Below are positions 25,173-34,149 of a stretch of 64,000 bases of DNA, piece by piece. Each line of letters begins with the position of its first letter. Positions within the stretch are counted from its first letter, which is position 1. A model generated the notes under the pieces. It was not told the origin of the DNA. It saw only the letters and a list, made by a program, of their open reading frames with translations, and did not search any database. Origin of the DNA: Paraburkholderia panacisoli. GTDB taxonomy: Bacteria > Pseudomonadota > Gammaproteobacteria > Burkholderiales > Burkholderiaceae. The stretch covers positions 62,001-126,000 of the forward strand of contig NZ_VTUZ01000007.1 of NCBI RefSeq assembly GCF_008369935.1, in the 5' to 3' direction. A program made the translations under genes and the position numbers.

Positions 25173-27095
25173 ATGGATATCTACGGCAGTTTCGCGACCC
25201 GCTTCGAGAAAACGCGAGAAGATGAGCTCTCGCTCGAGGAGTATCTCGCGCTCTGCAAAGACAATCCCGCCGCGTACGCCACGGCTGGCGAACGCATGTT
25301 GACGGCAATTGGAGAACCGGAACAGATCGACACTCGCAACGATCCGCGCTTGTCGCGCATCTTCGCGAACAAGGTCATCAAGGTATACCCCGCATTCCGT
25401 GAGTTCTACGGAATGGAAGAGGTGATCGAGCAGGTGGTCGCCTACTTCCGGCACTCGGCCCAGGGGCTCGAAGAAAAGAAGCAGATTCTGTATCTGTTGG
25501 GCCCGGTCGGCGGCGGTAAATCGTCGATCGCGGAACGTCTGAAGCAGCTCATGGAACGCGTGCCGTTCTACGCGATCAAGGGCTCGCCCGTGAACGAGTC
25601 GCCGCTCGGTCTGTTCGACTACGAGGAAGACGGCCCGATTCTCGAAGAACAATATGGGATTCCACGCCGCTACCTGAAAGGCATCCTGAGTCCGTGGGCG
25701 GTGAAGCGCCTGCACGAATACAACGGCGACATCCGCAAGTTCCGCGTGGTGCGCCGCTACCCGTCGATCCTTCGCCAGATTGGCATCGCCAAGACCGAGC
25801 CGGGCGACGAGAACAATCAGGACATCTCGTCACTCGTCGGCAAGGTCGACATCCGCAAGCTCGAACAGTACGCGCAAGACGACGCGGACGCCTACAGCTA
25901 CTCCGGCGGCCTGTGTCTCGCCAATCAGGGCCTGCTCGAGTTCGTCGAAATGTTCAAGGCGCCGATCAAGGTCCTGCACCCGCTGCTCACCGCGACCCAG
26001 GAAGGCAACTTCAAGGGCACGGAAGGCTTCGGCGCGATCCCGTTCGACGGCATCATCCTCGCCCACTCGAACGAGTCGGAATGGAAGGCGTTCCGCAACA
26101 ACCGCAACAACGAAGCACTGCTCGACCGGATCTTCGTCGTGAAGGTGCCGTACTGCTTGCGCTACGGTGAAGAGATCAAGATCTACGAGAAGCTGCTGCG
26201 CAATTCGTCGCTCGCGAATGCGGTGTGCGCGCCCGGCACGTTGAAGATGATGGCGCAGATGTCGGTGCTCACGCGTTTGCAGGAGCCGGAGAATTCCAGC
26301 CTGTTCTCGAAGATGCAGGTCTACGACGGCGAGAATCTGAAGGACACCGATCCGAAAGCCAAGTCGTATCAGGAGTACCGCGACTTCGCCGGCGTCGATG
26401 AAGGGATGACCGGCGTGTCGACCCGCTTCGCGTTCAAGATCATGTCGCGCGTGTTCAACTTCGATTCGACCGAGGTCGCGGCCAATCCGGTGCACCTGAT
26501 GTACGTGCTCGAACAGCAGATCGAACGTGAGCAGTTTCCGCCGGAAACCGAGCAGAAGTATCTGTCCTTCATCAAGGACGTGCTTGCGTCGCGCTATGCG
26601 GAGTTCATCGGCAAGGAGATTCAGACCGCGTATCTGGAGTCGTATTCGGAGTACGGTCAGAACATTTTCGATCGCTACGTGACGTACGCGGACTTCTGGA
26701 TTCAGGACCAGGAGTTCCGCGACCACGACACCGGCGAGAGTTTCGACCGGGCGTCGCTGAATGCCGAACTGGAGAAGATCGAGAAGCCTGCAGGCATCAG
26801 CAACCCGAAGGACTTCCGCAACGAGATCGTGAACTTCGTGCTGCGCGCGCGTGCGGCCAACGCGGGGAAGAATCCCGCGTGGATCAGCTACGAGAAGCTG
26901 CGCGTCGTGATCGAAAAGAAGATGTTCTCGAACACGGAAGAACTGCTGCCGGTGATCTCGTTCAACGCGAAGGGCTCGGCGGAAGAGCAACGCAAGCACG
27001 AAGACTTCGTCAACCGGATGGTGACGAAGGGCTATACGCCGAAGCAGGTGCGCTTGCTGTGTGACTGGTATCTGCGTGTGCGCAAGTCGTCATGA
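25173..27095 (+). CDS. prkA: PrkA/YeaG serine protein kinase
   Basis: A 640-residue PrkA-family protein. The N-terminal AAA-like domain carries Walker A G-P-V-G-G-G-K-S at 110-117. The C-terminal part resembles the PrkA kinase module. The length is the family norm. In E. coli YeaG takes part in adaptation to nitrogen and carbon starvation and forms a conserved unit with YeaH and YcgB/SpoVR. GAGGAGG lies just ahead of the ATG. The next two genes complete the standard trio. Kinase or protease-like activity is family knowledge; substrates are unknown here. Confidence 0.92.
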   Translation: MDIYGSFATRFEKTREDELSLEEYLALCKDNPAAYATAGERMLTAIGEPEQIDTRNDPRLSRIFANKVIKVYPAFREFYGMEEVIEQVVAYFRHSAQGLEEKKQILYLLGPVGGGKSSIAERLKQLMERVPFYAIKGSPVNESPLGLFDYEEDGPILEEQYGIPRRYLKGILSPWAVKRLHEYNGDIRKFRVVRRYPSILRQIGIAKTEPGDENNQDISSLVGKVDIRKLEQYAQDDADAYSYSGGLCLANQGLLEFVEMFKAPIKVLHPLLTATQEGNFKGTEGFGAIPFDGIILAHSNESEWKAFRNNRNNEALLDRIFVVKVPYCLRYGEEIKIYEKLLRNSSLANAVCAPGTLKMMAQMSVLTRLQEPENSSLFSKMQVYDGENLKDTDPKAKSYQEYRDFAGVDEGMTGVSTRFAFKIMSRVFNFDSTEVAANPVHLMYVLEQQIEREQFPPETEQKYLSFIKDVLASRYAEFIGKEIQTAYLESYSEYGQNIFDRYVTYADFWIQDQEFRDHDTGESFDRASLNAELEKIEKPAGISNPKDFRNEIVNFVLRARAANAGKNPAWISYEKLRVVIEKKMFSNTEELLPVISFNAKGSAEEQRKHEDFVNRMVTKGYTPKQVRLLCDWYLRVRKSS

Positions 27096-27224
27096 TGCGC
27101 ATTGCGTGCAGCCCGCGCGGTCCGGCCGCGCGGGCACCCTGCGAGGCGCAAGCCGCATGGACATAGCATGGCCGCCTAGGCGGCGTGCGTCTCGCGCACC
27201 CGAAATTACAGCGGGAGACCGGGC

Positions 27225-28496
27225 GTGCTTCATCAAATCATTGACCGCAGGTTAGCAGGCAAGAACAAGAGCATTGCGAATCGCGAGCGTTTTTTGCGCC
27301 GCGTCAAGAACTACATTCGTCGCGCCGTTTCGGATGCGGTGCGCGACCGCAGCATCAAGGATATCCAGAACACCCAGAGCATCACGATCCCGCGCAAGGA
27401 CATCGCGGAACCGTCGTTCCGCCACGGCCCCGGCGGCAGGCGCGAAATGGTGCATCCGGGCAACTCGGACTACATCCGCGGCGACAAGATCCAGCGGCCG
27501 CAAGGGGGCGGCGGCGGAGGCGGGGGCAATCAGGCCAGCAACGAGGGCGAGGGTCAGGACGACTTCGTGTTCGAGCTGAGCCGCGAAGAATTCATGCAGT
27601 ATTTCTTCGACGATCTCGAACTGCCGCGCCTCGTCAAAACCCATCTGCTGGCCGTGCCTACGTGGAAAAGCATCCGCGCGGGCTGGGCGGCCGAAGGCAC
27701 GCCGAACAACATCGACGTGGTGCGCTCACTGCGCAGCGCGCTCGGCCGGCGCATCGCGCTGGGTGCGCCGCTCGTCAACCAGTTGCACGAGATGGAGCGG
27801 CAACTCGACGTGATGAAGGCCGATCCCGCGGATCGCCGTGAAGAGATCAAACTGCTCGAAGAGGAAATCCACCATTTGCGCGGGCGCATCTGGCGCATTC
27901 CGTTTATCGACCCATTCGATCTGCGCTACGTGAATCGCGTGAAGCAGCCCACGCCGTCCAGCCAGGCGGTGATGTTCTGTCTGATGGATGTGTCCGGTTC
28001 GATGGACGAGCAGCGCAAGGATCTCGCCAAGCGCTTCTTCATCCTGCTCTATCTGTTCCTCAAGCGTAACTACGAGCGCATCGAGGTGGTGTTCATTCGC
28101 CACCACACGCGTGCCGAGGAAGTCGACGAAGACACGTTCTTCCATTCGACCGAAAGCGGCGGCACGGTGGTGTCGAGCGCGCTCGAACTGATGCAGAAGG
28201 TGATGGACGAGCGCTACTCGCCAACTGAATGGAACATTTACGGGGCGCAGGCTTCGGACGGCGACAACTGGACCGACGACTCTCCCAAGTGTCGCAAGAT
28301 ACTCTCGGATGACATCCTGGAGAAGGTGCGCTATTTTGCGTATATTCAGGTGACGCCCGAAGAGCAGAACTTGTGGCTCGAGTATGCGCAGCTGGCGCTG
28401 AGCCAGCCGCACATGGCGATGAAGAAGGTCGAAACCGCGGCCGACATTTATCCGGTGTTTCGTGAACTGTTTGAAAAACAGGTGGCGTCTTCATGA
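27225..28496 (+). CDS. yeaH: YeaH/DUF444 von Willebrand-type protein
   Basis: A 423-residue DUF444 protein. A basic N-terminus (R-F-L-R-R-V-K-N-Y-I-R) is followed by a glycine run near residues 94-101. The C-terminal von Willebrand-type domain carries a metal-ion-dependent adhesion motif D-V-S-G-S-M-D starting at Asp255. The start is GTG at 27225 with GGGAGA six bases upstream. Its final ATGA overlaps the spoVR start. YeaH is the partner of PrkA/YeaG in starvation and stress responses. Confidence 0.9.
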   Translation: MLHQIIDRRLAGKNKSIANRERFLRRVKNYIRRAVSDAVRDRSIKDIQNTQSITIPRKDIAEPSFRHGPGGRREMVHPGNSDYIRGDKIQRPQGGGGGGGGNQASNEGEGQDDFVFELSREEFMQYFFDDLELPRLVKTHLLAVPTWKSIRAGWAAEGTPNNIDVVRSLRSALGRRIALGAPLVNQLHEMERQLDVMKADPADRREEIKLLEEEIHHLRGRIWRIPFIDPFDLRYVNRVKQPTPSSQAVMFCLMDVSGSMDEQRKDLAKRFFILLYLFLKRNYERIEVVFIRHHTRAEEVDEDTFFHSTESGGTVVSSALELMQKVMDERYSPTEWNIYGAQASDGDNWTDDSPKCRKILSDDILEKVRYFAYIQVTPEEQNLWLEYAQLALSQPHMAMKKVETAADIYPVFRELFEKQVASS

Positions 28497-30208
28497 CGAC
28501 CAAGCACCTGCACAACGAAGCGCGCGGCTATCAGCCGGAGCGTGGAAAAGGCGTGCCGCAGCAACAGTCGGGGCATGCCGAGGCCGGGGCGGATCATCCT
28601 GAATCCGCCGCAGCCGGAGCAGTCCATGGCGCTGCAGCACGGGGACACACCGGAACGCCCACTGAGGGGCAAAGGGAAGTCCGTATGAACGTAGCCGATA
28701 GAAGGCCTCTGCCGTGTCCGTCCGACTGGACCTTCGAGTTGATCGAGGAGTACGACTCGCATATTGCCCGTGTTGCGGAGCAATATGAACTCGACGTGTA
28801 TCCGATCCAGCTGGAACTCATCAGCGCCGAACAGATGATGGATGCGTACGCGTCCGTCGGTATGCCGGTGAACTACCGTCACTGGTCGTTCGGCAAACAC
28901 TTTCTCTCCACCGAAAAAAGCTACCGTCGCGGGCAGATGGGGCTGGCGTATGAGATCGTCATCAATTCGAATCCCTGCATCGCGTATCTGATGGAAGAGA
29001 ACACGATGACGATGCAGGCGCTCGTCATCGCGCATGCGGCCTATGGGCACAACTCGTTCTTCAAGGGCAACTATCTGTTCCGGCTGTGGACGGATGCGCA
29101 CGCGATCATCGACTACCTCGTCTACGCGAAGAACTACATCGCGGAGTGCGAGGAGCGCTATGGGCTCGACCGGGTCGAGGAACTGCTCGATTCGTGCCAT
29201 GCACTGATGAACTACGGCGTGGACCGTTACAAGCGGCCGCAGAAGCTGTCGCTCGAAAAGGAATTCGCCGCGCGCCGCGAACGTGAGGCGTATCTGCAAT
29301 CGCAGGTGAACGAACTGTGGCGCACGCTGCCGACCCGGCATACGCCGTTGCCGGAGGAAATCGAGGGGCGCTATCCGCCGGAGCCGCAGGAAAATCTGCT
29401 GTATTTCGCGGAGAAGAATGCACCGCTGCTGGAGCCGTGGGAGCGCGAGGTGATCCGCATCGTGCGCAAGGTCGGGCAGTATTTCTATCCGCAACGGCAA
29501 ACCCAGGTGATGAACGAAGGCTGGGCGACGTTCTGGCACTACACGCTGCTCAACACGATGTACAACCAGGGCAAGCTGGAAGACGGCTTCATGATGGAGT
29601 TTCTCCATTCGCACAGCAACGTGGTCTACCAGCCGCCGGTGACGAAGCCGTACTACAGCGGCATCAATCCGTACGCACTCGGCTTTTCGATGATGAGCGA
29701 CATCCGCCGCATCTGCGAAGCGCCGACCGAGGAAGACCGCAAGTGGTTTCCTGAGCTGGCGGGCAGCCCGTGGCTGCCGGCGATGCACTACGCGATGCGC
29801 AACTTCAAGGACGAAAGCTTCGTCGCGCAGTACCTGTCGCCGCATCTGATCCGCGAAATGCGGCTGTTCTCAGTGCTCGACGACGACATGCGCGATGCGC
29901 TCGAAGTGTCGGCGATTCATGACGACAGCGGCTATCAGTACGTGCGCCAGGCGTTGTCGCGGCAATACGACATGCACCATCGGGAGCCGAACATTCAGGT
30001 GTGGGCGGTGAACACGCGCGGCGACCGGAGCCTGACGCTGCGCCACTTCATGAGCGACAACCGGCATCTGTCGTCGGATAGCGAGGAAGTGCTCAAGCAC
30101 ATGGCGCGGCTGTGGCAGTTCGACGTGTACCTCGAGAGCGTCGACGAGAACGGCACCGTGCGCAAGCGCTATGAATGCCGGTATGTGCCGCCTGCTGTGA
30201 GGGTGTGA
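28493..30208 (+). CDS. SpoVR/YcgB family protein with possible N-terminal extension
   Basis: A 571-residue SpoVR-family protein if it starts at the ATG overlapping the yeaH stop (ATGA). The conserved part begins near residue 73 (P-C-P-S-D-W-T-F-E-L-I-E-E-Y-D) and includes N-E-G-W-A-T-F-W-H-Y-T (about 341-351), a conserved acidic/histidine cluster. The first 64 residues are polar, glutamine- and alanine-rich and unlike the family. An internal ATG at 28685 would give the usual length of about 507 residues. SpoVR is needed for spore cortex in Bacillus; in Gram-negatives it accompanies prkA-yeaH. A strong terminator follows. Confidence 0.85.
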   Translation: MTTKHLHNEARGYQPERGKGVPQQQSGHAEAGADHPESAAAGAVHGAAARGHTGTPTEGQREVRMNVADRRPLPCPSDWTFELIEEYDSHIARVAEQYELDVYPIQLELISAEQMMDAYASVGMPVNYRHWSFGKHFLSTEKSYRRGQMGLAYEIVINSNPCIAYLMEENTMTMQALVIAHAAYGHNSFFKGNYLFRLWTDAHAIIDYLVYAKNYIAECEERYGLDRVEELLDSCHALMNYGVDRYKRPQKLSLEKEFAARREREAYLQSQVNELWRTLPTRHTPLPEEIEGRYPPEPQENLLYFAEKNAPLLEPWEREVIRIVRKVGQYFYPQRQTQVMNEGWATFWHYTLLNTMYNQGKLEDGFMMEFLHSHSNVVYQPPVTKPYYSGINPYALGFSMMSDIRRICEAPTEEDRKWFPELAGSPWLPAMHYAMRNFKDESFVAQYLSPHLIREMRLFSVLDDDMRDALEVSAIHDDSGYQYVRQALSRQYDMHHREPNIQVWAVNTRGDRSLTLRHFMSDNRHLSSDSEEVLKHMARLWQFDVYLESVDENGTVRKRYECRYVPPAVRV

Positions 30209-30245
30209 GGCCGTTCGGACGAGCGGCCGGTTGATGACGGGCGCA

Positions 30246-30287
30246 AAGCCTCTGCCAGTCGCAGGACTGGCAGAGGCTTTTTTCTTT
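30246..30287 (+). terminator. Strong terminator of the prkA-yeaH-spoVR operon
   Basis: A perfect 15-base-pair stem (30246-30260 with 30265-30279) and GCAG loop run into TTTTTTC. On the minus strand the stem is preceded by an A run, so it is possibly bidirectional. Confidence 0.93.
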
Positions 30288-30470
30288 TACCGGACTGGCC
30301 GCATCAACGCGAATGCGCCGATCTCCGCCATGAGACATCTGACAAACTCCCATCTTCCCCTTGCGGTTCTGTAAAATTCGCGCACGCGCGTGGCGAGCCT
30401 CTCGCGGCGCGGGTTGTGAAGGCGGCGACACGACCGCCATCTTCGTTTTACGACAAGGACAAATACCAGC

Positions 30471-31775
30471 ATGACCGACCTGACAGACCAAACCATGGCC
30501 TCGGCCCACGACACCCGGCGGCGCATCTTCGCGATCGTCGGCGCTTCCTCGGGCAACCTCGTCGAGTGGTTCGACTTTTACGTGTATTCGTTCACCGCGC
30601 TGTACTTCGCGCCGGCGTTCTTCCCGAGCGGCAACACCACCACGCAGTTGCTCAACACAGCGGGCGTGTTCGCCGCCGGCTTCCTGATGCGTCCGATCGG
30701 CGGCTGGTTCTTCGGCCGCCTCGCCGACAAGCACGGCCGACGCAACGCGATGATGGTGTCGGTGTTCATGATGTGCGGCGGCTCGCTCGTGATCGCCTTG
30801 CTGCCGACGTACGCGCAGATCGGCGCGCTGGCGCCTGCGCTGCTGCTGGTCGCGCGGCTGTTCCAGGGCTTGTCGGTGGGCGGCGAATACGGCACCAGCG
30901 CGACTTACATGAGTGAAGTTGCGCTCAAGGGCCGGCGCGGTTTCTTCGCGTCGTTCCAGTACGTGACGCTGATCGGCGGCCAGTTGTGCGCGTTGCTGGT
31001 GATCGTGATCCTGCAGCAGGCGCTTTCCCCGGCTGAAATCAAGGCGTGGGGCTGGCGCGTGCCGTTCGTGATCGGCGCGATCGCCGCGTTGGTCGCGCTC
31101 TATCTGCGTAAATCGCTCGACGAAACCACCACCGCCGCGACCCGTCAGCGCAAGGAAGCCGGCACGTTGCGCGGCTTGTGGGTGCACAAGGGCGCGTTCA
31201 TGACGGTGCTCGGCTTCACCGCCGGCGGCTCGCTGATTTTCTACACCTTCACGACTTACATGCAGAAATACCTGGTCAACACGGCGGGCATGCAGACCAA
31301 AACGGCCAGCTCGGTGATGACCGTGGCGCTGTTCGTCTACATGGTGATCCAGCCGGCGTTCGGCGCGCTGTCGGACCGGATCGGCCGCCGTCGTTCGATG
31401 CTGCTGTTCGGTTTCTTCGCGACGATCGGCACGGTGCCGCTGCTGCATGCGTTGAAAGACGTGACGAGCCCGTATGCGGCGTTCGGGCTCGTGGTGGTGG
31501 CGCTCGCGATCGTCAGTTTCTACACGTCGATCAGCGGCCTGATCAAGGCGGAAATGTTCCCGCCGGAAGTGCGCGCGCTGGGCGTGGGGCTTTCCTATGC
31601 GGTGGCCAATGCGGTGTTCGGCGGCTCGGCTGAGTACGTCGCGCTGTGGCTGAAGTCGATCGGCATCGAAACGGCGTTCTTCTGGTACGTCACGGTGATG
31701 TGCGCGATTGCCGGCATCGTGGCGCTACGCATGCGCGATCCGTCGACGGAAGGGTATTTGCGTCACGAGCCCTGA
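30471..31775 (+). CDS. MHS-family MFS transporter, alpha-ketoglutarate permease-like
   Basis: A 434-residue major facilitator of the metabolite:H+ symporter family. The N-terminal signature [11 protein letters not shown] (about 30-40), [11 protein letters not shown] (loop 2-3) and [12 protein letters not shown] are those of KgtP/ShiA/ProP. It should import a dicarboxylate, shikimate-like acid or compatible solute with protons. KgtP is the closest remembered pattern, but the substrate cannot be fixed from motifs. It is a single-gene unit between two terminators. Confidence 0.82.
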   Translation: MTDLTDQTMASAHDTRRRIFAIVGASSGNLVEWFDFYVYSFTALYFAPAFFPSGNTTTQLLNTAGVFAAGFLMRPIGGWFFGRLADKHGRRNAMMVSVFMMCGGSLVIALLPTYAQIGALAPALLLVARLFQGLSVGGEYGTSATYMSEVALKGRRGFFASFQYVTLIGGQLCALLVIVILQQALSPAEIKAWGWRVPFVIGAIAALVALYLRKSLDETTTAATRQRKEAGTLRGLWVHKGAFMTVLGFTAGGSLIFYTFTTYMQKYLVNTAGMQTKTASSVMTVALFVYMVIQPAFGALSDRIGRRRSMLLFGFFATIGTVPLLHALKDVTSPYAAFGLVVVALAIVSFYTSISGLIKAEMFPPEVRALGVGLSYAVANAVFGGSAEYVALWLKSIGIETAFFWYVTVMCAIAGIVALRMRDPSTEGYLRHEP

Positions 31776-31838
31776 GCCTTTGCGAGGTATGGCCCGTGCC
31801 TTTGCGTTGGGGGTGCGGGTTCAAGAGCGGCGGCCGGT

Positions 31839-31860
31839 AGCGATCCGGTCGCTTTTTTTT
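31839..31860 (+). terminator. Likely terminator after the MHS transporter
   Basis: A five-base-pair stem AGCGA/TCGCT around TCCGG is followed by eight T residues. The stem is short but the T run is unusually long for this genome. Confidence 0.55.
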
Positions 31861-31897
31861 CGCATGCGCGCTGCGATGCGGGCCGTTGCGTACGCGC

Positions 31898-32119
31898 TCA
31901 ACTCACCACGATCTCCGTCCCCCATGCGTGCAGCAGATCGCGCAGCGCTTCGGCTTGCGGCATGCGCGCGTTGCTGCGCAAATGAATCCGCAGCGCCCGG
32001 CCCGCGATACCGTCGACGGGCTGTACCAGCCACAACTCGACAGCGAGCCCCAATCCTTCGGGTTGATCGACGAGCACGGGCTCGATCACGCGTGGCTTGA
32101 AACAGGCGCTGTCGGACAT
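31898..32119 (-). CDS. Small hypothetical protein
   Basis: A 73-residue soluble protein without signal peptide or membrane segment. It has an alternating hydrophobic/polar first half (V-I-E-P-V-L-V-D-Q-P-E-G-L-G-L-A-V-E-L-W) and a helical tail (Q-A-E-A-L-R-D-L-L-H-A-W). GAGGTGATT lies just upstream of the ATG, supporting translation. I do not recognise a family. It is convergent with the MHS transporter. Confidence 0.65.
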   Translation of the reverse strand: MSDSACFKPRVIEPVLVDQPEGLGLAVELWLVQPVDGIAGRALRIHLRSNARMPQAEALRDLLHAWGTEIVVS

Positions 32120-32280
32120 GGTGAATCACCTCGCGGCTGATGATGGATCGAGTTCATCGTAATCAACGCGGTGCGCGCTGCCAAACAACGAATACGCGTT
32201 TGCTAAGCACAGGATGCCCGGGGCAGGGGGTGTTCGAACACGCGTTCAGGCGAGCGTCTGGCGACGCCGTCCATCCCTCA

Positions 32281-33375
32281 TCAAACCGACTCGGAGCGAT
32301 CCGTCACAAGCTCGTTGACGAGTTCCTTGACCACCGCAGCCGGATCGGATGCGACCGCCGGCCTGGCTGCCACGGCCGCAACAGCGGCAGCCGCCACAGC
32401 CTGCGGGCGCACCGTCAAGCCTGCGCGTGCGAGCATCAGAAGATGGTAGTAGAGCCGCGCACTGAACCCATAGTTGTATGCGGACAGATGACCAAGCGCG
32501 ATCCTGAAACCCGCCAGCGCCTGCCGGTTTCTCGCGTGAATCGACACGACGATCGGCGCGAGACGCCGCAGCGCCAGCTTGCGCGACGGCTCCAGTTGCG
32601 GCGGCAGTTGCAAGGCCTTCACGAACGCGTACGCGCTGACCGTCGCAGCGATCGCCGTGCCGCGCGTGCTGTGCGAGATCGACGTCGCGGTCTTGCGATA
32701 CACCGACACATAGTCGTGCAGATAAAACACTTCGCGCGCCGCGAGACAGAGTTCGGCGCCGAACACGAAGTCACAGCACATGCCGTACTGTTCCTTGTAG
32801 CCGATCCGCTTGACGAGTCGGGCGTCGGCCATCCAGCCATTGTTCGGGAACATCTGGATCAGTCCGGTTCTGCCCGGCAACGGCTGCAGACCTTCAGCGT
32901 CCTTCGTGCGCCGGAACGCCGCGTTCAGCCGTGCGCTCGCGTCCAGATGGACGGCGCCGCCGTGATCGGCTTCGTATTGATCGCCGAAGGCCGCGTCGAG
33001 TTGCGGATGAAGCGTCCAGAGCGACACGAGTTTTTCGACGCCGTCGCTCGCGAGCAGATCGTCGTCGTGGATCAACAGGATCTTGTCGCCGCTCGCGCGT
33101 TCGAACAGGCTCGCGACATTGCGCGCCTGGCCGAGCGGCGGCTGATTCCGCCTGTAGCGCACGCGCGGCTCCTGTCCATAGCGGGTCGCGATCAACTTCT
33201 GGGTGCGGGTGTCCTTCGAATCGTCGCCGATCACGATTTCCAGGTTGCCGTAGCTTTGCGCGAGGCATGAATCGATGCACAGCGCGATCAGTTCAGGACG
33301 ATCGCAGGTGGGCAGACAGATGGAGACTTTGGCGGAAAGTTCGGCCTGACGAGGTGACCTCGATGAGATGGACAT
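32281..33375 (-). CDS. Glycosyltransferase family 2
   Basis: A 364-residue GT-A fold glycosyltransferase. The N-terminus shows V-S-I-C-L-P-T-C-D-R-P-E (about 17-28), E-I-V-I-G-D-D-S-K-D (about 46-55) and the metal/nucleotide motif I-H-D-D-D-L-L near 100. It transfers a sugar from a nucleotide-sugar donor, probably for surface polysaccharide or lipopolysaccharide. The C-terminus is an alanine-rich tail (A-A-A-A-V-A-A-V-A-A-R), likely a dispensable extension. No other polysaccharide gene adjoins it, so its pathway is unclear. The AT-rich 33376-33520 should hold its promoter. Confidence 0.8.
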   Translation of the reverse strand: MSISSRSPRQAELSAKVSICLPTCDRPELIALCIDSCLAQSYGNLEIVIGDDSKDTRTQKLIATRYGQEPRVRYRRNQPPLGQARNVASLFERASGDKILLIHDDDLLASDGVEKLVSLWTLHPQLDAAFGDQYEADHGGAVHLDASARLNAAFRRTKDAEGLQPLPGRTGLIQMFPNNGWMADARLVKRIGYKEQYGMCCDFVFGAELCLAAREVFYLHDYVSVYRKTATSISHSTRGTAIAATVSAYAFVKALQLPPQLEPSRKLALRRLAPIVVSIHARNRQALAGFRIALGHLSAYNYGFSARLYYHLLMLARAGLTVRPQAVAAAAVAAVAARPAVASDPAAVVKELVNELVTDRSESV

Positions 33376-33522
33376 GGGCGTCGCCTTTTTTATCGATTAA
33401 GAGGGGCGGCAGCCGGTTCGCTTGGTGCGCACGCTGCAAGCAGCAAAATAATGCAACGCGCAAAAAAAATAATCGGCAAAAATCCGGAAGAAATGTTTGG
33501 CTTCCGAAAGCCGATAGAAGGG

Positions 33523-33564
33523 AAAAATTTATGCGGCTTAGCTGCTCAAACGCAGCAAAGCCGC
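33523..33564 (-). terminator. Terminator of the small minus-strand gene at 33586
   Basis: GCGGCTT-A-GCTGC (33533-33545) pairs with GCAGC-A-AAGCCGC (33552-33564), a 12-base-pair stem with one A-A mismatch. Read leftwards it is followed by ATAAATTTTT, which fits termination of minus-strand transcription. Confidence 0.65.
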
Positions 33565-33585
33565 TTGCAGACACGCTTAATTTTT

Positions 33586-33765
33586 TCAACTGACTGACGG
33601 CTCGCCCTCGCCGGGCTTCTTGCCGGGACGGTCCGCGGGCGACTGATTGCGGTCTTCGTCGTCGCGTTCGGGCAGTTTGCTCTTTTCGTTGTCGCTGTGA
33701 GTCACCGGCTGCGGGTGTTCCATGTCGGCCGGGGTGTCCTTGGTGGATTGCCTGGTTGCGCTCAT
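33586..33765 (-). CDS. Small hydrophilic, probably disordered protein
   Basis: A 59-residue protein made almost wholly of polar residues (K-L-P-E-R-D-D-E-D-R-N-Q-S near the middle, K-K-P-G-E-G-E near the end). It has no hydrophobic segment, so it is likely intrinsically disordered. AGGAGA lies about six bases upstream of the ATG at 33765. A terminator follows at 33523-33564, giving a complete transcription unit. No family recognised; short hydrophilic stress proteins are one possibility. Confidence 0.6.
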   Translation of the reverse strand: MSATRQSTKDTPADMEHPQPVTHSDNEKSKLPERDDEDRNQSPADRPGKKPGEGEPSVS

Positions 33766-33832
33766 TGCCGCTCTCCTGGGTGGATGACCCTTTCCGTGCA
33801 GCAAGGCGCGGGCCTGGAGTCGCAACCCGGCG

Positions 33833-34132
33833 ACGCGCCGGCAGACGCTGGTGCGCTTGCGGATTCCGAGCGCCTTGCCATACTTCTTCGGCGGCCTGCG
33901 TATTTCGAGCGGGCTATCGCTGATCGGCGCGGTGGTCGCGGAGTTCGTCGCCGGTACGGGAGGCAGTGGCGCGGGGCTCGTGTATCAGATCCCGCAGGCG
34001 GGCTTCCAGCTGAATATTCCGCGTCTGTTCGCGCCGTTGCTGCTGATTACCGTGACGGGCGTCGTGTTGTTCGCCATCACGGCCTGGGTGTCGCGCATCG
34101 GTTTACGCGGCTGGCATGATAGCCAACTTTGA
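33833..34132 (+). pseudogene. 3' remnant of an ABC transporter permease (SsuC/TauC type)
   Basis: The frame encodes only the last ~100 residues of a binding-protein-dependent permease. It includes the coupling-helix region L-R-I-P-S-A-L-P-Y-F-F-G-G-L-R-I and the following membrane segments (L-I-G-A-V-V-A-E-F-V-A-G; L-L-L-I-T-V-T-G-V-V-L-F). A full permease of this class has about 250-280 residues. The frame is closed by a stop at 33785-33787, and nothing upstream resembles the missing part. The stop overlaps a TTG in front of the deaminase gene, so this was once the gene ahead of it in an operon. A deletion or rearrangement has removed the rest. Confidence 0.75.
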
Positions 34133-34149
34133 TTCTCACGCACACGCTC

